64,000 nt of DNA from Isoetes taiwanensis (taxonomy: Eukaryota; Streptophyta; Lycopodiopsida; Isoetales; Isoetaceae). The stretch is taken from positions 4,407,789 through 4,471,788 of the forward strand of contig JAJEKV010000012.1 of the NCBI GenBank assembly GCA_021234155.1, given 5' to 3'. Position 1 is the first letter of the stretch. Every line of letters begins with the position of its first letter. Positions 1 through 11,452 of this stretch are shown here, in pieces. The translations under genes and the position numbers were made by a program. The notes beneath the pieces were generated by a model, which was given only the letters and a program-made list of their open reading frames with translations, searched no databases and was not told the DNA's origin.

Positions 1-143
1 TAAGTACAAAAAATCTAAACTCAGTAAATTCAGGAGTGGGTGAGCTTCTTGATGACATCACGAGGCATGGACCTCATGATGGTACGTGGTGATTTCCTCA
101 AGAGCGTGATGTAAAGATTCATAAGAATATAAACACAAACAAC

Positions 144-590
144 TTGGAGAACGAGCTCACATATATGTGTTACCACACAAGAGTTCTTTTCACAACAACT
201 TTCATTGAGGCCGAGAAATGTAATCCTTGTGAGTACGCACTCAAACAGGTACATGAGCATCTTTGGATACCAGTTGGTTGTAGAGACCATGAAAAAGGAA
301 TTGTTCGGGTTCCATCTGTAGAAATAGCTAAAGAGATTGTGGATCAGCTAGAGTACCTTCCAAGGAGTTGTAGTTGCAAGCATGCTATTGAGAAAAAGGG
401 CATTATTATAGGATTAGCTAGACATGAAAAACGAGGGGTGATAATCGACTTGAGTGGTGTGATGGTGTTGAATGGCTTGCATGATAGAACCCTTATGCAA
501 AGGAATTTCAAGTTCAACAAAGTATTTTACACTGGTACTGTTTACAAAGAAGGAGATTATGTGTCAACAGAGGACCCAAGTGCAACATAA
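144..590 (+). CDS. hypothetical protein fragment (148 codons)
   Basis: An open frame of 148 codons with balanced composition and several Cys and His residues (CNPCEYAL near residue 27, RSCSCKHAI near 75). No family is recognised. A second open stretch in another frame follows directly (about 592-715, containing CEGELKSYYTAVCFPYMV), so this may be a frameshifted or spliced gene running to about 715. No TATA box or splice sites could be assigned with confidence. It could equally be a decayed transposon-borne ORF. The first codon was not verified as a true start. Confidence 0.3.
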   Translation: MENELTYMCYHTRVLFTTTFIEAEKCNPCEYALKQVHEHLWIPVGCRDHEKGIVRVPSVEIAKEIVDQLEYLPRSCSCKHAIEKKGIIIGLARHEKRGVIIDLSGVMVLNGLHDRTLMQRNFKFNKVFYTGTVYKEGDYVSTEDPSAT

Positions 591-834
591 CGTCAATATT
601 TGTCCATGAGTGTGAAGGAGAACTCAAGAGCTATTACACTGCAGTGTGCTTCCCCTACATGGTAAGGAGCCACTCACAGAAGCATGGGTTCTTTCTTTGG
701 ATGAGACCTCTTTGAAGACGGAGTTTATCAACTGTTTAGTCCAGAAATTCATTCCTATTCCACATCATGAAGGTAAGGTTCTGGCTTATGAGCTGATCCG
801 ACCACTTACATATGACCATTGAATATTTTGAAAG

Positions 835-1325
835 TAGGTGGTATTTTGAAATTATTTTTAATTGAAAATACCCTTTTCCTTGAAAATACCCTTGTATTTA
901 TTGCAATTCTCTGTTTGTTTGGTAATTCCCTTTTCATTCAATCCTCTTTTATTTGGAAATGCTCCAATCCATTTGCAAATTTGCTTTTGAACCAATCCCC
1001 CTTTCTTAAAAATACCCCAATCCATTTGCAAATTCCCTTTTTGAACCAGTCCCCTTTTCTTAAAATTACCCCAAACCATTCGCAAATTCCCTTTTGACTC
1101 AATCCCCCTTTCTTCAAAATACCCCAATGTGCATTTGTAATCCCCTATTTCTATTAATTCCCCCATTCAGATATATGCCCTTTCTGTTCAATAATCCCCC
1201 ATTTCTACTAATCTCTCCCCATACGATATACCCTTTTGTTCAAGAATTCCCCATTGCAAAGAAAATAACCCATTTCTCCCGAGTCCCCCGGTTCCTCAAT
1301 GGGGGATTTTTCCAGGGGATGTGAG
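835..1325. repeat. degenerate C-rich tandem repeat, period about 51-55 bp
   Basis: The stretch repeats a unit built on 'gaaccaatccccctttctt..aaataccccaatccatttgcaaattccc'. The marker 'ga(a/c)(c/t)ca(a/g)tcccc' recurs near 990, 1045 and 1096, and looser copies lie on both sides. Open frames in this stretch on either strand are by-products of the repeat. Confidence 0.6.
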
Positions 1326-3500
1326 CATCTTTTTCGTTGTTACATAATAAGTTCACAATATAATTTTCAAAATGAGTTCTTGGTGCAATGAAAAGAGAAT
1401 GTCAACGAAGGGCACATTATGGATGAGACATTATCCTGGCTTGCTACTTTTATTGCAAGCCACAATACCATTCATCCATCATGTGGTCGTCACACTACAT
1501 TATTTGGACTAGTAATAACATCTCAAAATTATGATATAGATAATATATGGATTCTTGTTTTTTTAATCAATGCATGTGAGATATTTGAGCATGTTTTAAC
1601 CTAAACCTAAAATCACTCATTCTACTAATATGGTACTAACTGTATAGTAGAAGAACAATTGGGTAGCCGCCCAAAATCACCCAAATCACCCAATTGCAAT
1701 TATTGATTAAAGCTTGGCGTTCACATAAATCTACCATGGTTAGGAACATATGGTCAATTCCACTGCCTGTCATTTAATAAGATTTGCTGACAGGTTAATC
1801 AAGAGTTAAACTCAATTTATACTCCATTGTCCAAATCCACCGACATGGAACCTGAGACAATCGGGCAAAAATACCATTGCTCGCTAACTTTGCAATATAT
1901 GTACTTTGTTTGAAATATATATGCTTTCACATCATAGGAGGACTAGGAGATAGCCATAAAGGTGGTCTATACATTTTCTAATAGATATTTAATGCACTTA
2001 CTCTACTTGATTGACATGAGAGTGCTTTAATACATCCCTGTGGGAAATAAGACATTGTTGGCAGTGAATGAAGCTAGACACATACTGCACTCTCTTGCTT
2101 GAATGATTATCACATTCATCATGGTGAATTAGCTGGTTTTGAGGACATAAAGTTCTGGAATTAAAGTCTAAGCAACATTTTTGATATAGATCATTTAGTG
2201 CAATTCTAAGCTGTCCATGTCAACACCCACATCAGCATATAACATCCACAAAGTTGCCTTACCTAGAGTTGGACTCGAGCTTCCTTCTGGGTGTTATATC
2301 ATATGCAAGCCTTAGAACTTCATATCATGCTTGGTCTTGATGCTTGTCTCTACTATACCATTTATTCCTGGCTCAGTGCTGCATCTTACTATTAAAACAT
2401 CAGGTTTGAGCGATAACTTTGTTGTTCCTTCTAAAGATTTTTCTGCAGGTGCAATATCCATTCTTATCGCTTTGGTTCTTTGCTTGTGATTCCTTACTTG
2501 TGATGCTGGTCTTATTTGTACTTGGAAGAGCTTACCATCAAACAACAAAGAGGCGACCAGGTATGATAACCTTTGCACTAAATACACAGATTTTTCCTTT
2601 GCAACTACTCTAACTACTGTAGCCATTTAAAGTGGTAAAATTCTGTTTTTCTATTTCTTTAGTCCTAACAAAAGTGCTTAAGGTCATCAAGAAAAGACAA
2701 TACATATTTTCTAAGATAGGTGTATAACGCTTGAGTATCACTTTGGCCTGCGAATCGGACTGTAATGTGGTAACTAAGCTTGTAGATTTTGTTATTGGAT
2801 TTGTTCCATGCTTACTCAGTCACCATGAGCTTACATTTCTGCAATAGACAATGAACTCTAGTAATCTCCAATCTCCCATTTTAGAATGGTTACTTTCCTT
2901 TCATTTCAAGCTTTATGACATTTAAACTAGTACGCCAGGTAAGGCGCTATTAGAAGTGAACAGTAAGAACTTTGGCTGTAAAAACATCATGGCATGCACG
3001 CAGTGTCCGCTGGCCAGTTAATCACTTTCCAAAATCTGCATTTCAACTTGATGCAGGGTAATGTCTAAACCTCTCCGACAATCTAATATCTGGTCGTGAG
3101 ATCTTATTTGGTCTCATTAGGTTATGAAGCTCATTTGATCTGTGTTGAAAACCCCATTTGGGCAGGATTTACCTCTTACAGATAAAGATAAATGGCATTG
3201 GCCTTTTCACCATGATAGACAAACACTGGAAATGCTTTACAAAACCCTTGTGTTTCTATATTTGTTCAAGACCTCAAAGTCATCTTAATCATTGATCCAA
3301 CAAGATAAGTTTCTTTATAGCCTTCGCCTCTTCTTCCTCCTCCTATCTATATTCACCGTCTCTTCTATTTTCTTTCTTTCTCCAAGCCTGCGCTAAGGGA
3401 TGGGATGTATAAGAAAAACAAAAATCCAAGAAGGTAATAATGAAGAGACAACTCAATTAGCTCATATAAATAGTTCATTTATTATGAAGCATTTATCCCA
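1326..3500. other. no supported gene
   Basis: AT-rich DNA without a long open frame, terminal repeats or recognisable RNA gene. Short overlapping ORFs around 2312-2626 occur on both strands and show no family features. I see nothing I can support here. Confidence 0.5.
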
Positions 3501-3526
3501 TGGCTCCCTTATTTACTATATATAGC

Positions 3527-3805
3527 TTATTTCACTTGGCATCCAGTGATATAGTCAGCCTTAAACTTGCAACCATCATTGTAGGTCTTGTCGCCACATT
3601 TTTTACAATTGCGAGCGCAAAGCTCATCGAAGGCGGTGATCATTTTGGAATCTGTGAGGCCGTAGTTGGAACCGGAGATAAAGAGACTACAATGGCCGGA
3701 GCAGACGCCTGTGGAACCCCTATTACTGCCAGTGAAGTAGCGGTTGCCAGCCTGAATCTGGTGCCCCACAGCATCGCATTCGCTTTGTGCAAGTCCCTTC
3801 CACAA
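3527..3805 (-). pseudogene. possible KP4-like cysteine-rich secreted protein, 5' end broken
   Basis: The minus-strand frame of about 92 codons ends in a Cys-rich segment with a CxxCG motif (NCKKCGDKTYNDG) and further Cys residues spaced as in plant KP4-like killer-toxin homologues, small secreted Cys-rich proteins known from mosses and other plants. The frame has no ATG: the first codon is TTG. A hydrophobic, leader-like stretch (MALFLTYALLL) lies upstream at about 3870-3905 in a different frame, so the signal peptide and mature part are out of register through an indel or an unrecognised intron. I see the Cys pattern and the frame break; the KP4 assignment is from memory of the family and uncertain. 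An unrelated Cys-rich peptide is possible. Confidence 0.35.
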
Positions 3806-4188
3806 TGCAGAGCCGGATCATGAGTAAGAATCGCCATAAACACCTTAACAACAAGGCATATGTGAGGAACAATGCCATACAACTCGTGAAATTCATAGTA
3901 TATTGGAAGGGCAGATATTGTAAGAAATGAAGGTGTGTTGATCACTCCATTCTATTTTATAGTGATAGCCACCCTATCTTCAACTTATCACTTGTTCTCT
4001 CTTATTATCAAATTGTGGCCATTGATTTGCAAAAAATTCCCTGATATATTCTCTCTTATGCATTCTCCGCCGTTCACAAAATCTGTGATGGAGTCAAGCA
4101 CCCTTTTCCACCACAGCATATGATTCTGTAACCATTACAGCAAGTCAATATGGAAGTTAGAGCATTGCCTTAACCCAAACTTGCCACC

Positions 4189-6260
4189 TTTGGCTCTCAA
4201 CCATTCTCTACATGGACTGTGGGAACCTATAGTCTCCAGGATAAAAGAAAAACTTCACAGATATCCATCCACTTTATCTCTGGCTGGAAGAGTGGAAATT
4301 GCTAATTCTGTGATCTGCAGCACACATGTTTTTTTCTCCTCAGTTCTGGTAGGAGATAAAGCCTCTTACAACCAGATCGAAAGGATTATCAGGAAGTTCA
4401 TATGGCAAGGGTCACATAAAGTAGCATGGTCAGACTTGGTCAAACCAAGGAAAGAAGGGGGTCTCGGCTGTAAGGACTTATTTGTACAAGCTCAAGCCTT
4501 AGCTGCCAAGATGATGTGGAGAGCTTTTTATCTCAACAGACCATCCCCTGCCCTCAAGCTAATAAAATATTGGCTGCAATGCTCTCACCCTGTTGGCAGT
4601 GCCACACTCAAACATTGCCTACCTGACTCAGCTTTTTTTCAGTTGACTCCAGGCTCTGGAACATCAAATACCATGAGGAGAATCCTGGATGCATGGAATA
4701 ATGCTACATTGTGTTACAGACCACCTGTCTTGGATGCTAGGAGCAAAAATACTAACTTCTTCTGGCACCCTGATCTAGCCCCTGAAGGCATTGGGTGTTT
4801 AGCCTTTCAACATCCCCAAAAGTACATGCAATGGTTCAATGCAGGTATCAATAAAATTGAGGATCTCAGGGACCCTTCAAACAGATGGCTTACTTGGGAG
4901 GAAGTTAAGAACAGAACTAAAGGTTCTGAAATAGATAAAAAGATCTATCATCTTATTATGGAACATATGGGAGGATATCAGGAACTTAGCCAGAACAGTA
5001 ATCAATGGCAGTTGAATAAGAAAGAAATATATTCAGTCAAAGAGATCTACAAGGCCTTACTTGAAAGGAAACCATCCAAAGCTACTCTACTATGGAATTG
5101 TGAGGAAGATAAACTAAATTCGGTTTGTGCAAAGGGATGGAAAGTGTATACTGCTGCTAGGATCAAAACATTTAAATGGATAGCTCTGCACCAGAGTCTA
5201 GCCACCAATCAGAGTCGAGCTAAATATGATCACACTGTATCAAGCCAATGCAAATTATGTGGGGAAACAGAGAATTCAAATCATGTCTTTTTATGCAAAT
5301 GGCTACTAGATTTTTGGAGCTGGACAACACAACTTAATAAAGGAGTGCCAACCACTAATGATCTACTTTCCTTTTGGGACAATGGTAGCAGACTAGTCAA
5401 TACTATGAGAACTCTGACCTGCTGGGCTATATGGTTACACAGAAACAGAGTTATGATTGGAGGTCATGCACCATCTATGACTTGGCTGAGAAGAACCTTA
5501 CTGGACCTTATTCAAATCTCAGCCATTGCCCACAAAACACTAAAGGGGAAGAAATATGACAGAGAATGGGACAGTATTGGTTCTTTTAAGGGACCTTTTG
5601 AATTCTTTGTACTTAAACTAACATTATCTGATGATGTTTTGCACAGATGCCATGAGGAGACTCAATAGAGTTGGAGGTTCTACCAGAGGAATGGGGCAGG
5701 CAGAAAACTCGGATGAGGAGGACACTAGTTTATCTCACGCTGAACTGGAGAATATCCTTATACAGCTGAAGCAAGAAATGATTCACGCACTGGCCATCAA
5801 AAAACTACTGAAGAGGAAAGAGGTTTGGAGGAATAACGGGCTGAGGCCCTTTTTCTTGAATCTGTTTCATACATGGCAGCAAAAAAGAGAAGCACATGTG
5901 CTCCTTTTGTTGGACTTCACCAACTTCCTTTACACACAGGAGCTTGATTCACTTCGGTCATCTTTGGTAGATGCACGGGGTGGAAAATCCCGCATTCATA
6001 CAAGATCTGATTGCAGCACAAGAGGGGTTCCATGTTCCAAACTAAATTTCTGATACAACTGTCTTTATAATTTTATAACTATAAAGGTTGTATTTACTCC
6101 ATGATTGGGGTTCTCTTTTTGGACATGGCAGAAGTTATATCTCTGCATGCCTTTAGTTGGTATATCATTTTCCAATGGATATACCTTTTTCTGATGTACT
6201 TATGTTAACATGAATATAAAAATCCTTGCCTTCAAAAAAAAAAAAAAAAAAAAAAAAAAA
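4189..6260 (+). mobile_element. 5'-truncated poly(A) LINE (plant L1-like) with TSD
   Basis: A 2.07-kb insertion ends in a run of about 27 A (6234-6260). It is bracketed by a direct repeat, AACTTGCCACC, at 4178-4188 and again immediately after the poly(A) (CTTGCCACC with preceding A's, ending at 6270). This is the classic product of target-primed reverse transcription: target-site duplication, 5' truncation and poly(A) tail. Only the 3' end of ORF2 and a 3' UTR of about 570 bp are present. It differs from the microsatellite-tailed LINEs elsewhere in the window and belongs to another lineage. Confidence 0.9.
4190..5668 (+). pseudogene. LINE ORF2 C-terminal fragment (RT thumb + zf-RVT)
   Basis: About 490 uninterrupted codons matching the C-terminal part of plant L1-type ORF2 proteins. 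The post-RT region is recognisable (LSLAGRVEIANSV; IIRKFIWQG; KPRKEGGLGCKDL), followed by the zinc-binding reverse-transcriptase domain with CKLCGETENSNHVFLCKW. The endonuclease and RT palm domains (YxDD box) are missing because the copy is 5'-truncated at 4189. The apparent start is not a real initiation codon; the frame simply enters from the truncation point. The stop at 5666-5668 is plausibly the native ORF2 stop. The absence of stops in the retained part suggests a fairly recent insertion. Confidence 0.85.
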
Positions 6261-6270
6261 ACTTGCCACC

Positions 6271-7460
6271 ATATCCAAACAGCTGGGACTATAGCTCCAA
6301 TTCAAACGTGCCTAAAATTGCATTAACAAATTGAATATGTCAAAATGCAACAATTCAGCTAAGTCAAGAAAAGAGGACAAGCTGCATAAGACTGCAACAA
6401 GGGGCATGCAAGAAAGCAAGTGTTGAGATCTATAAACTAGCTCCAAAAACATTTTCGCTCGTTCCTTTGAACACAAAGAACCTTTGGCAAAACACAAGGC
6501 TCAACCTCAAAATAAAAGGAGGGAGGAAGGGGGGGGAGGGGGGATGGTGCCATTTGTAAATAGATAAAGACCCCAAAATAAATGCCCATAGAGTCAATCT
6601 ATGTTCTTAATACATATTCCTGTGATACTGCATCCCTCCATTGCTATAGTAGAAGCAAGATAGAGAAATTTATAAGGAAAATAGCCCTTTCACAACCCTG
6701 TGAGAAAGCCATGGCAGAGCCCGCTTTGTCAACAACCCTTTTACAGTCCTTAACAAGAACCGATCTAAGAGAGCACTGCCTCAATCCAGAACTTAACCCA
6801 AAATTCATAGCGAAGCCAGAGTTTAACCCAGAATCCATTGCTAAGGCAACACAATCAAACACACAGGAATCCATAAATCAGACATATCCATTACCAGCAT
6901 ACCATACCTTCAAATCACAACTCAAGAGCAATTCAAAAGTGGCTGAGTATTGCTCTACGTACCATGGCCTAATTCAGTTAAGCAACTTACCTTCTTGTAA
7001 GCAGAATTTTCTATGGCATAGAGAATTGAATGAAGCTACGATATGCTAATGAAAGCCAGGATTCAATAAATCTGTTGCCCCTACTTTCAAGTTGATGGAG
7101 CTAAATTACATATGTTGATCTCAACTAGATATAGTTACCCTACTGAGTGTGGTGAAGATGTCTAAGACTGAAGGATTTGGTTCTCTATATTTGAGAGAAT
7201 ATCTAGACTAAGTGATATTGTATCAAATAAAATCCAATGGAATACGATATAGATAATGTGTCCTGGCCCGAGGGCATTCCAGAAAAAAAAAGTGGGAGTG
7301 AACATTTGACGGCCAGGGCGTTGTTTGCCGACCCCCATGCTTCGTTTTTTATTCCTTTCATCTTATGTGCACCTCTCTCCGGTGGTGGACTGCCCCCAGG
7401 GCTACCTGCCATAGTTCTAGCAGCCTTCTTAGCCGCCTTGGTCTACGCCCTAGTCTTTCT
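6271..7460. other. no supported gene; short G-rich run
   Basis: Pre-insertion DNA resumes after the TSD. A G-rich purine run at about 6518-6545 could form a G-quadruplex. Opposing ORFs at 6582-7049 and 6644-6874 overlap on both strands and resemble no family. Nothing else is supported. Confidence 0.45.
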
Positions 7461-10400
7461 GAGAGGGAAGGAGGGAGGGAGGGAGGGAGAGAGAGAGGAA
7501 TGAAATGAAATCTTTATTTCTACGTCTATGAGACCATCATGTCTAGAAGACATTCATTTTACATATCAACATCATACATAATATCATCTAATATGTCTTC
7601 TGGTAAGAACATATTAGTGCTCTCCTCCTCATAATCGAACTCACTAGCTCCCACCAAGGATTTTATGTTTTGAATATTGTTGTCTCGAGTTTGCATAACT
7701 TCTACTAGAAACCGTCCGATTGTAGCTGGAGATAAATCAAAGAAGCTCACTAAATCTGTTACATGTATACCAAACTTCGTGCGTATGTACTGATATGCTG
7801 GGCATCTCAAAATTACATGTACCTCGTCCTCCACTTCAGATGATCCACACACTTTACAATATCTCAGTGTATGTAGTATTCTTGCCCAACGTCCAATCTC
7901 CACCCCCAAGTGATGTGAGCTGAGCCTCATCTTGCTTATCATATATCTAAGCTTAACCGACAATCCAGCTTTTAAATACTCAACTTCTCGTAACCCATGG
8001 TTCATGACAGATCTGTAATGCTCTTTTTTTACTTCAGGTACACTCCACATTTTGGGGATAGCATGCCATCTAACCCAACCTTTGATGTTATCCTTGTTGA
8101 ACTCTAAGTCCGCAATATTCATCCCCCATTTTTTAAGCCAAAGCACAATGTCATCATACCACCCTCTTCCTTGACTGCTCTCAAGAGCCAAATGAGGCAA
8201 GCAAACGTGTTCTGTATGTGTCTGTATCTTTTGCAAATATACTAAGAGTCTGATTAGGGCTTCTAGTTCCAGGGGTAGCATCCGCACTCCACTAACATCA
8301 TATCGCATGAAAGAATTTATTTTGTACTTTCTCAATCTTTTTCCAACTTACTATATATAACCCTGGACCCCAAACTTCACAGCCATAGAGTACTACTGTT
8401 TGTACCAAAGAAATAAAGAGCATCTTCCTCAGGCTGAAATCCCATATTTCTGCTTGATGGCAATTATGCTGCATGGCATATAAAGCTTTCAAGCCTCCAT
8501 TAACCTTTTGCTCTACTACTTGATTCCAACTGGGACTTTTGTCCACTATTAGACCTAGATATTTATAGCTATCCACAATGTCTAGCTTATCTCCTTTATA
8601 GAAGAAGGCATATTTATCCACCTTGTTGGCACCAAACACTATCACTTTCGTCTTAGCCATATTCACTTTCATGCCTTTGGTATCACAAAAGGAAGCCAAA
8701 GCATCTAAATGTTGCTGCATCCCTTGCACACTTCGTGATAACAATACAATATCATCAGCATATAATAGCAGCATAATAACATACCCTTCTAATGCAATGC
8801 CATCTCCACCAAATTGAGCCATCCAATCCTCCAACTCATCTATAAACAGGCCGAACAATGTGGGAGAAAGAGGGCAGCCTTGTTTAACCCCAATGTTACT
8901 CGTCACTAGATCAGGGCATTTCTGAGATAATGGATATGAAAGTTGAACCATTAGCTTCTCATAGAGAGTCTTCACGGCCCTGCGCAAAATAGAGGGTACC
9001 CCAAGTGCATTCAATCTATGCCACAGATAGTCCCGTTGTACCATGTCAAACGCTTTTGTGAAGTCTACAAAAGTGGCGAACATAAGCTTTTTCGTGCCTC
9101 TTATAGAATCTATCAAGCCTCTAAATGTCAGGAGGTGATCAATCGTGGATCTTTTTTTCCTGAAATCTGCCTACCCATGTGCTCTGACCTCATGTTCTTC
9201 TGCCAGTTATTTATTTTACCAACCCTCAAGGATAGTAGCATACAGCTTGGAAAAAAGACTACTAACCATTATCATACGATAGTTGTTTTGATCCATCTCA
9301 TCACCTACCTTATGTACTGGGATGACCTTGTTCACCTGCCAAGATGCTGGGAAACCTTCATGTAAAGCTGCATTATACATTAGATTGAGGATCTCCGCTA
9401 TAAGAATTCCAGCCCATTTAACCATTTCTGAAACTAGCCCTTGAATATCTGTTGCTTTCCCATTGGAGAGTTTCTGTAGCCCACCCAAAATATCATCCAC
9501 CGAAAACTGTAAAACCTCATCACTCTTTTCCACAAGCTGTACCTCCTCCATCCCTGGGACATAGTAAAGCTTATGTATTTGCTGCATTAGCAAGTTTAAA
9601 TCCAGCTTCATCTCATGCCTTCCTTTGAATCTCAATCTATTCCAGAATCTCTTTGGTTCAGCAATCAACTCTTTGACCATATCTTCTCGTTTCTTAAGCA
9701 AGTGTTCCCTTTTCTTACCTTTAATCAATTTCATGTATTCTTTTTTAAGGTCTTGCTTACAGCTACCTACGGCTTGCTTATAGCGTTGTCTCTTCTCTTT
9801 ACACTCTGCATCAAACCAAGAATTACAAGGGAGCCCCAATTGCCTTCTTTTAGACTGAAAAGATTGTGCAACACTACTTAATAGTACTGACGAAAGCAGG
9901 TCACTTATGTCTTTTGCCCCAGATGGCCAATGAGTTTTACTAACAAGTTCTTCACAAATCTTTTGAAACTTTTCCTTTCTATCTTGGCGCATATGGATGC
10001 GATGGTTAGGTACAAGACTAGTATGCCGTGGCATTCCATTAACATAAATTTTCATAATCAAAGGGACATGGTCCGATTCAGTACGTACGTCTCCTATATA
10101 GAAGCTCTTAACCTCTTTGCAAAATCTGCACTTGCAATTGCGTAATCCACCACGCTCACATCTCGACATGTACGCAATCCCATGTTGGGAAATCTGCTAG
10201 TGCCATTATAGATCAAGAGATTCAGTCCACTGCACATATTTAGCAAATGAAGCCCTTGGGGATTAGCCCATCTAGCCGTATCATATGATACTCTAGCCCA
10301 ACTGGATTTTATCATTTCCTCTTCATCTAGAATTTCTAGCAATAGTGCTTCCTCTTGATCACTATTAATGGCTGCTTGTCTATTAGCAATGCATCCGTTA

Positions 10401-10651
10401 AATCCAATTGTGCTAATTCCACCACATCTTGTTCTTCTAAATAATGAAATGGGTCATCCCGGTCAACATCTCCATAGTTATAGGTTGATGATTCTCTTGG
10501 TGAAAAATAACATCCCGCAAAAAAAAAAGCCTTTTACTTCTACCAGGAAGCTCAATCCAAATATAGTTTTTTGAGATTTTCTTACTTACATGTTTAACTA
10601 AATGCGCATATCTGTACGAATATAACATCCAATGCCTCCATATCCTTTAAG

Positions 10652-10653
<2 letters not shown>
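7461..10653 (-). mobile_element. LINE A: 5'-truncated microsatellite-tailed non-LTR retrotransposon
   Basis: This minus-strand copy runs from inside the endonuclease domain (about 10653) to a 3' end at about 7461-7510. Sense-strand 3' order: ORF2 stop (7559), a stem-loop (arms 7548-7553 and 7522-7527), AATAAA, two TTTCA units, then a CT/CCCT-rich tail at 7461-7498. It shares protein motifs and the 3' structure with LINEs B, C and X in this window. The 5' truncation abuts a (CA)n tract that continues into the 3' tail of LINE B. Confidence 0.88.
7559..10640 (-). pseudogene. LINE A ORF2 remnant (endonuclease-RT), frameshifted
   Basis: Open pieces in different frames together cover an APE-type endonuclease/RT polyprotein. 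From the sense 5' end: KGYGGIGCYIRTD (near 10640), endonuclease C-terminal part with ESDHVPLIM (near 10080), the linker, RT motif NNYRMIMVSSLFSKLYA (near 9270), FVDFTKAFD (near 9060), KQGCPLSPTLFGLFIDEL (near 8870), the LLLYADDIVLLS active-site box (near 8755) and VVLYGCEVWGPGL (near 8380). The C-terminal Cys-rich motif CKVCGSSEVEDEVHVILRC lies near 7820. Frames break near 8300-8335, 9117-9215 and 10094-10170, so the copy is dead as written. No RNase H domain was seen. Confidence 0.85.
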
Positions 10654-10921
<268 letters not shown>

Positions 10922-11452
10922 GAAGTGAAGTGAAGTGAAGTTTTGTATTTTCGCCCATTCGGACCATCAGCCCATAAGACTTTTAACAAGTACAATCATC
11001 AATTGTCAACCCAAATTAAAAGACCTCTTGAGGGAGGTCTTCTATCTCACCCTCATCTCCCTCCAAATCAATCAAGACATATAATTTTCGCTGTACTTTT
11101 AATCCTTGTCTCCCCAACCGCAAGCATTCAATAAGAAAACTACCAACATTTCCTCGCAGCAAGGCACAAAAAGTGAAGCATATCCAAGCAACCACATCAA
11201 CCTAAGACGAATGCATGGTACAAGCTGTAAGGCTACATGAATCTCATCTTCAATCTCATCCGGTACCACACATTCGCATTAATACGGATCGCCGAAAGTG
11301 GTGTTATACCATCTTCCTACCTCCACATTCAAATGATGTGAGTGCATACGGAAGCGACTGATGCAAAGGCCGCTTTTTCATCGAAATACTTTCCTCCAAG
11401 TACGTGGCATGCCGCAATCTTTCGATTAAAGGTGTTTCAGATAGTTCGCCTT

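Noticed and set aside
3500-3823. Plus-strand ORF of 107 codons over the KP4-like region
   Set aside because: It is antisense to the Cys-rich frame, has no family features, and its start is not supported.
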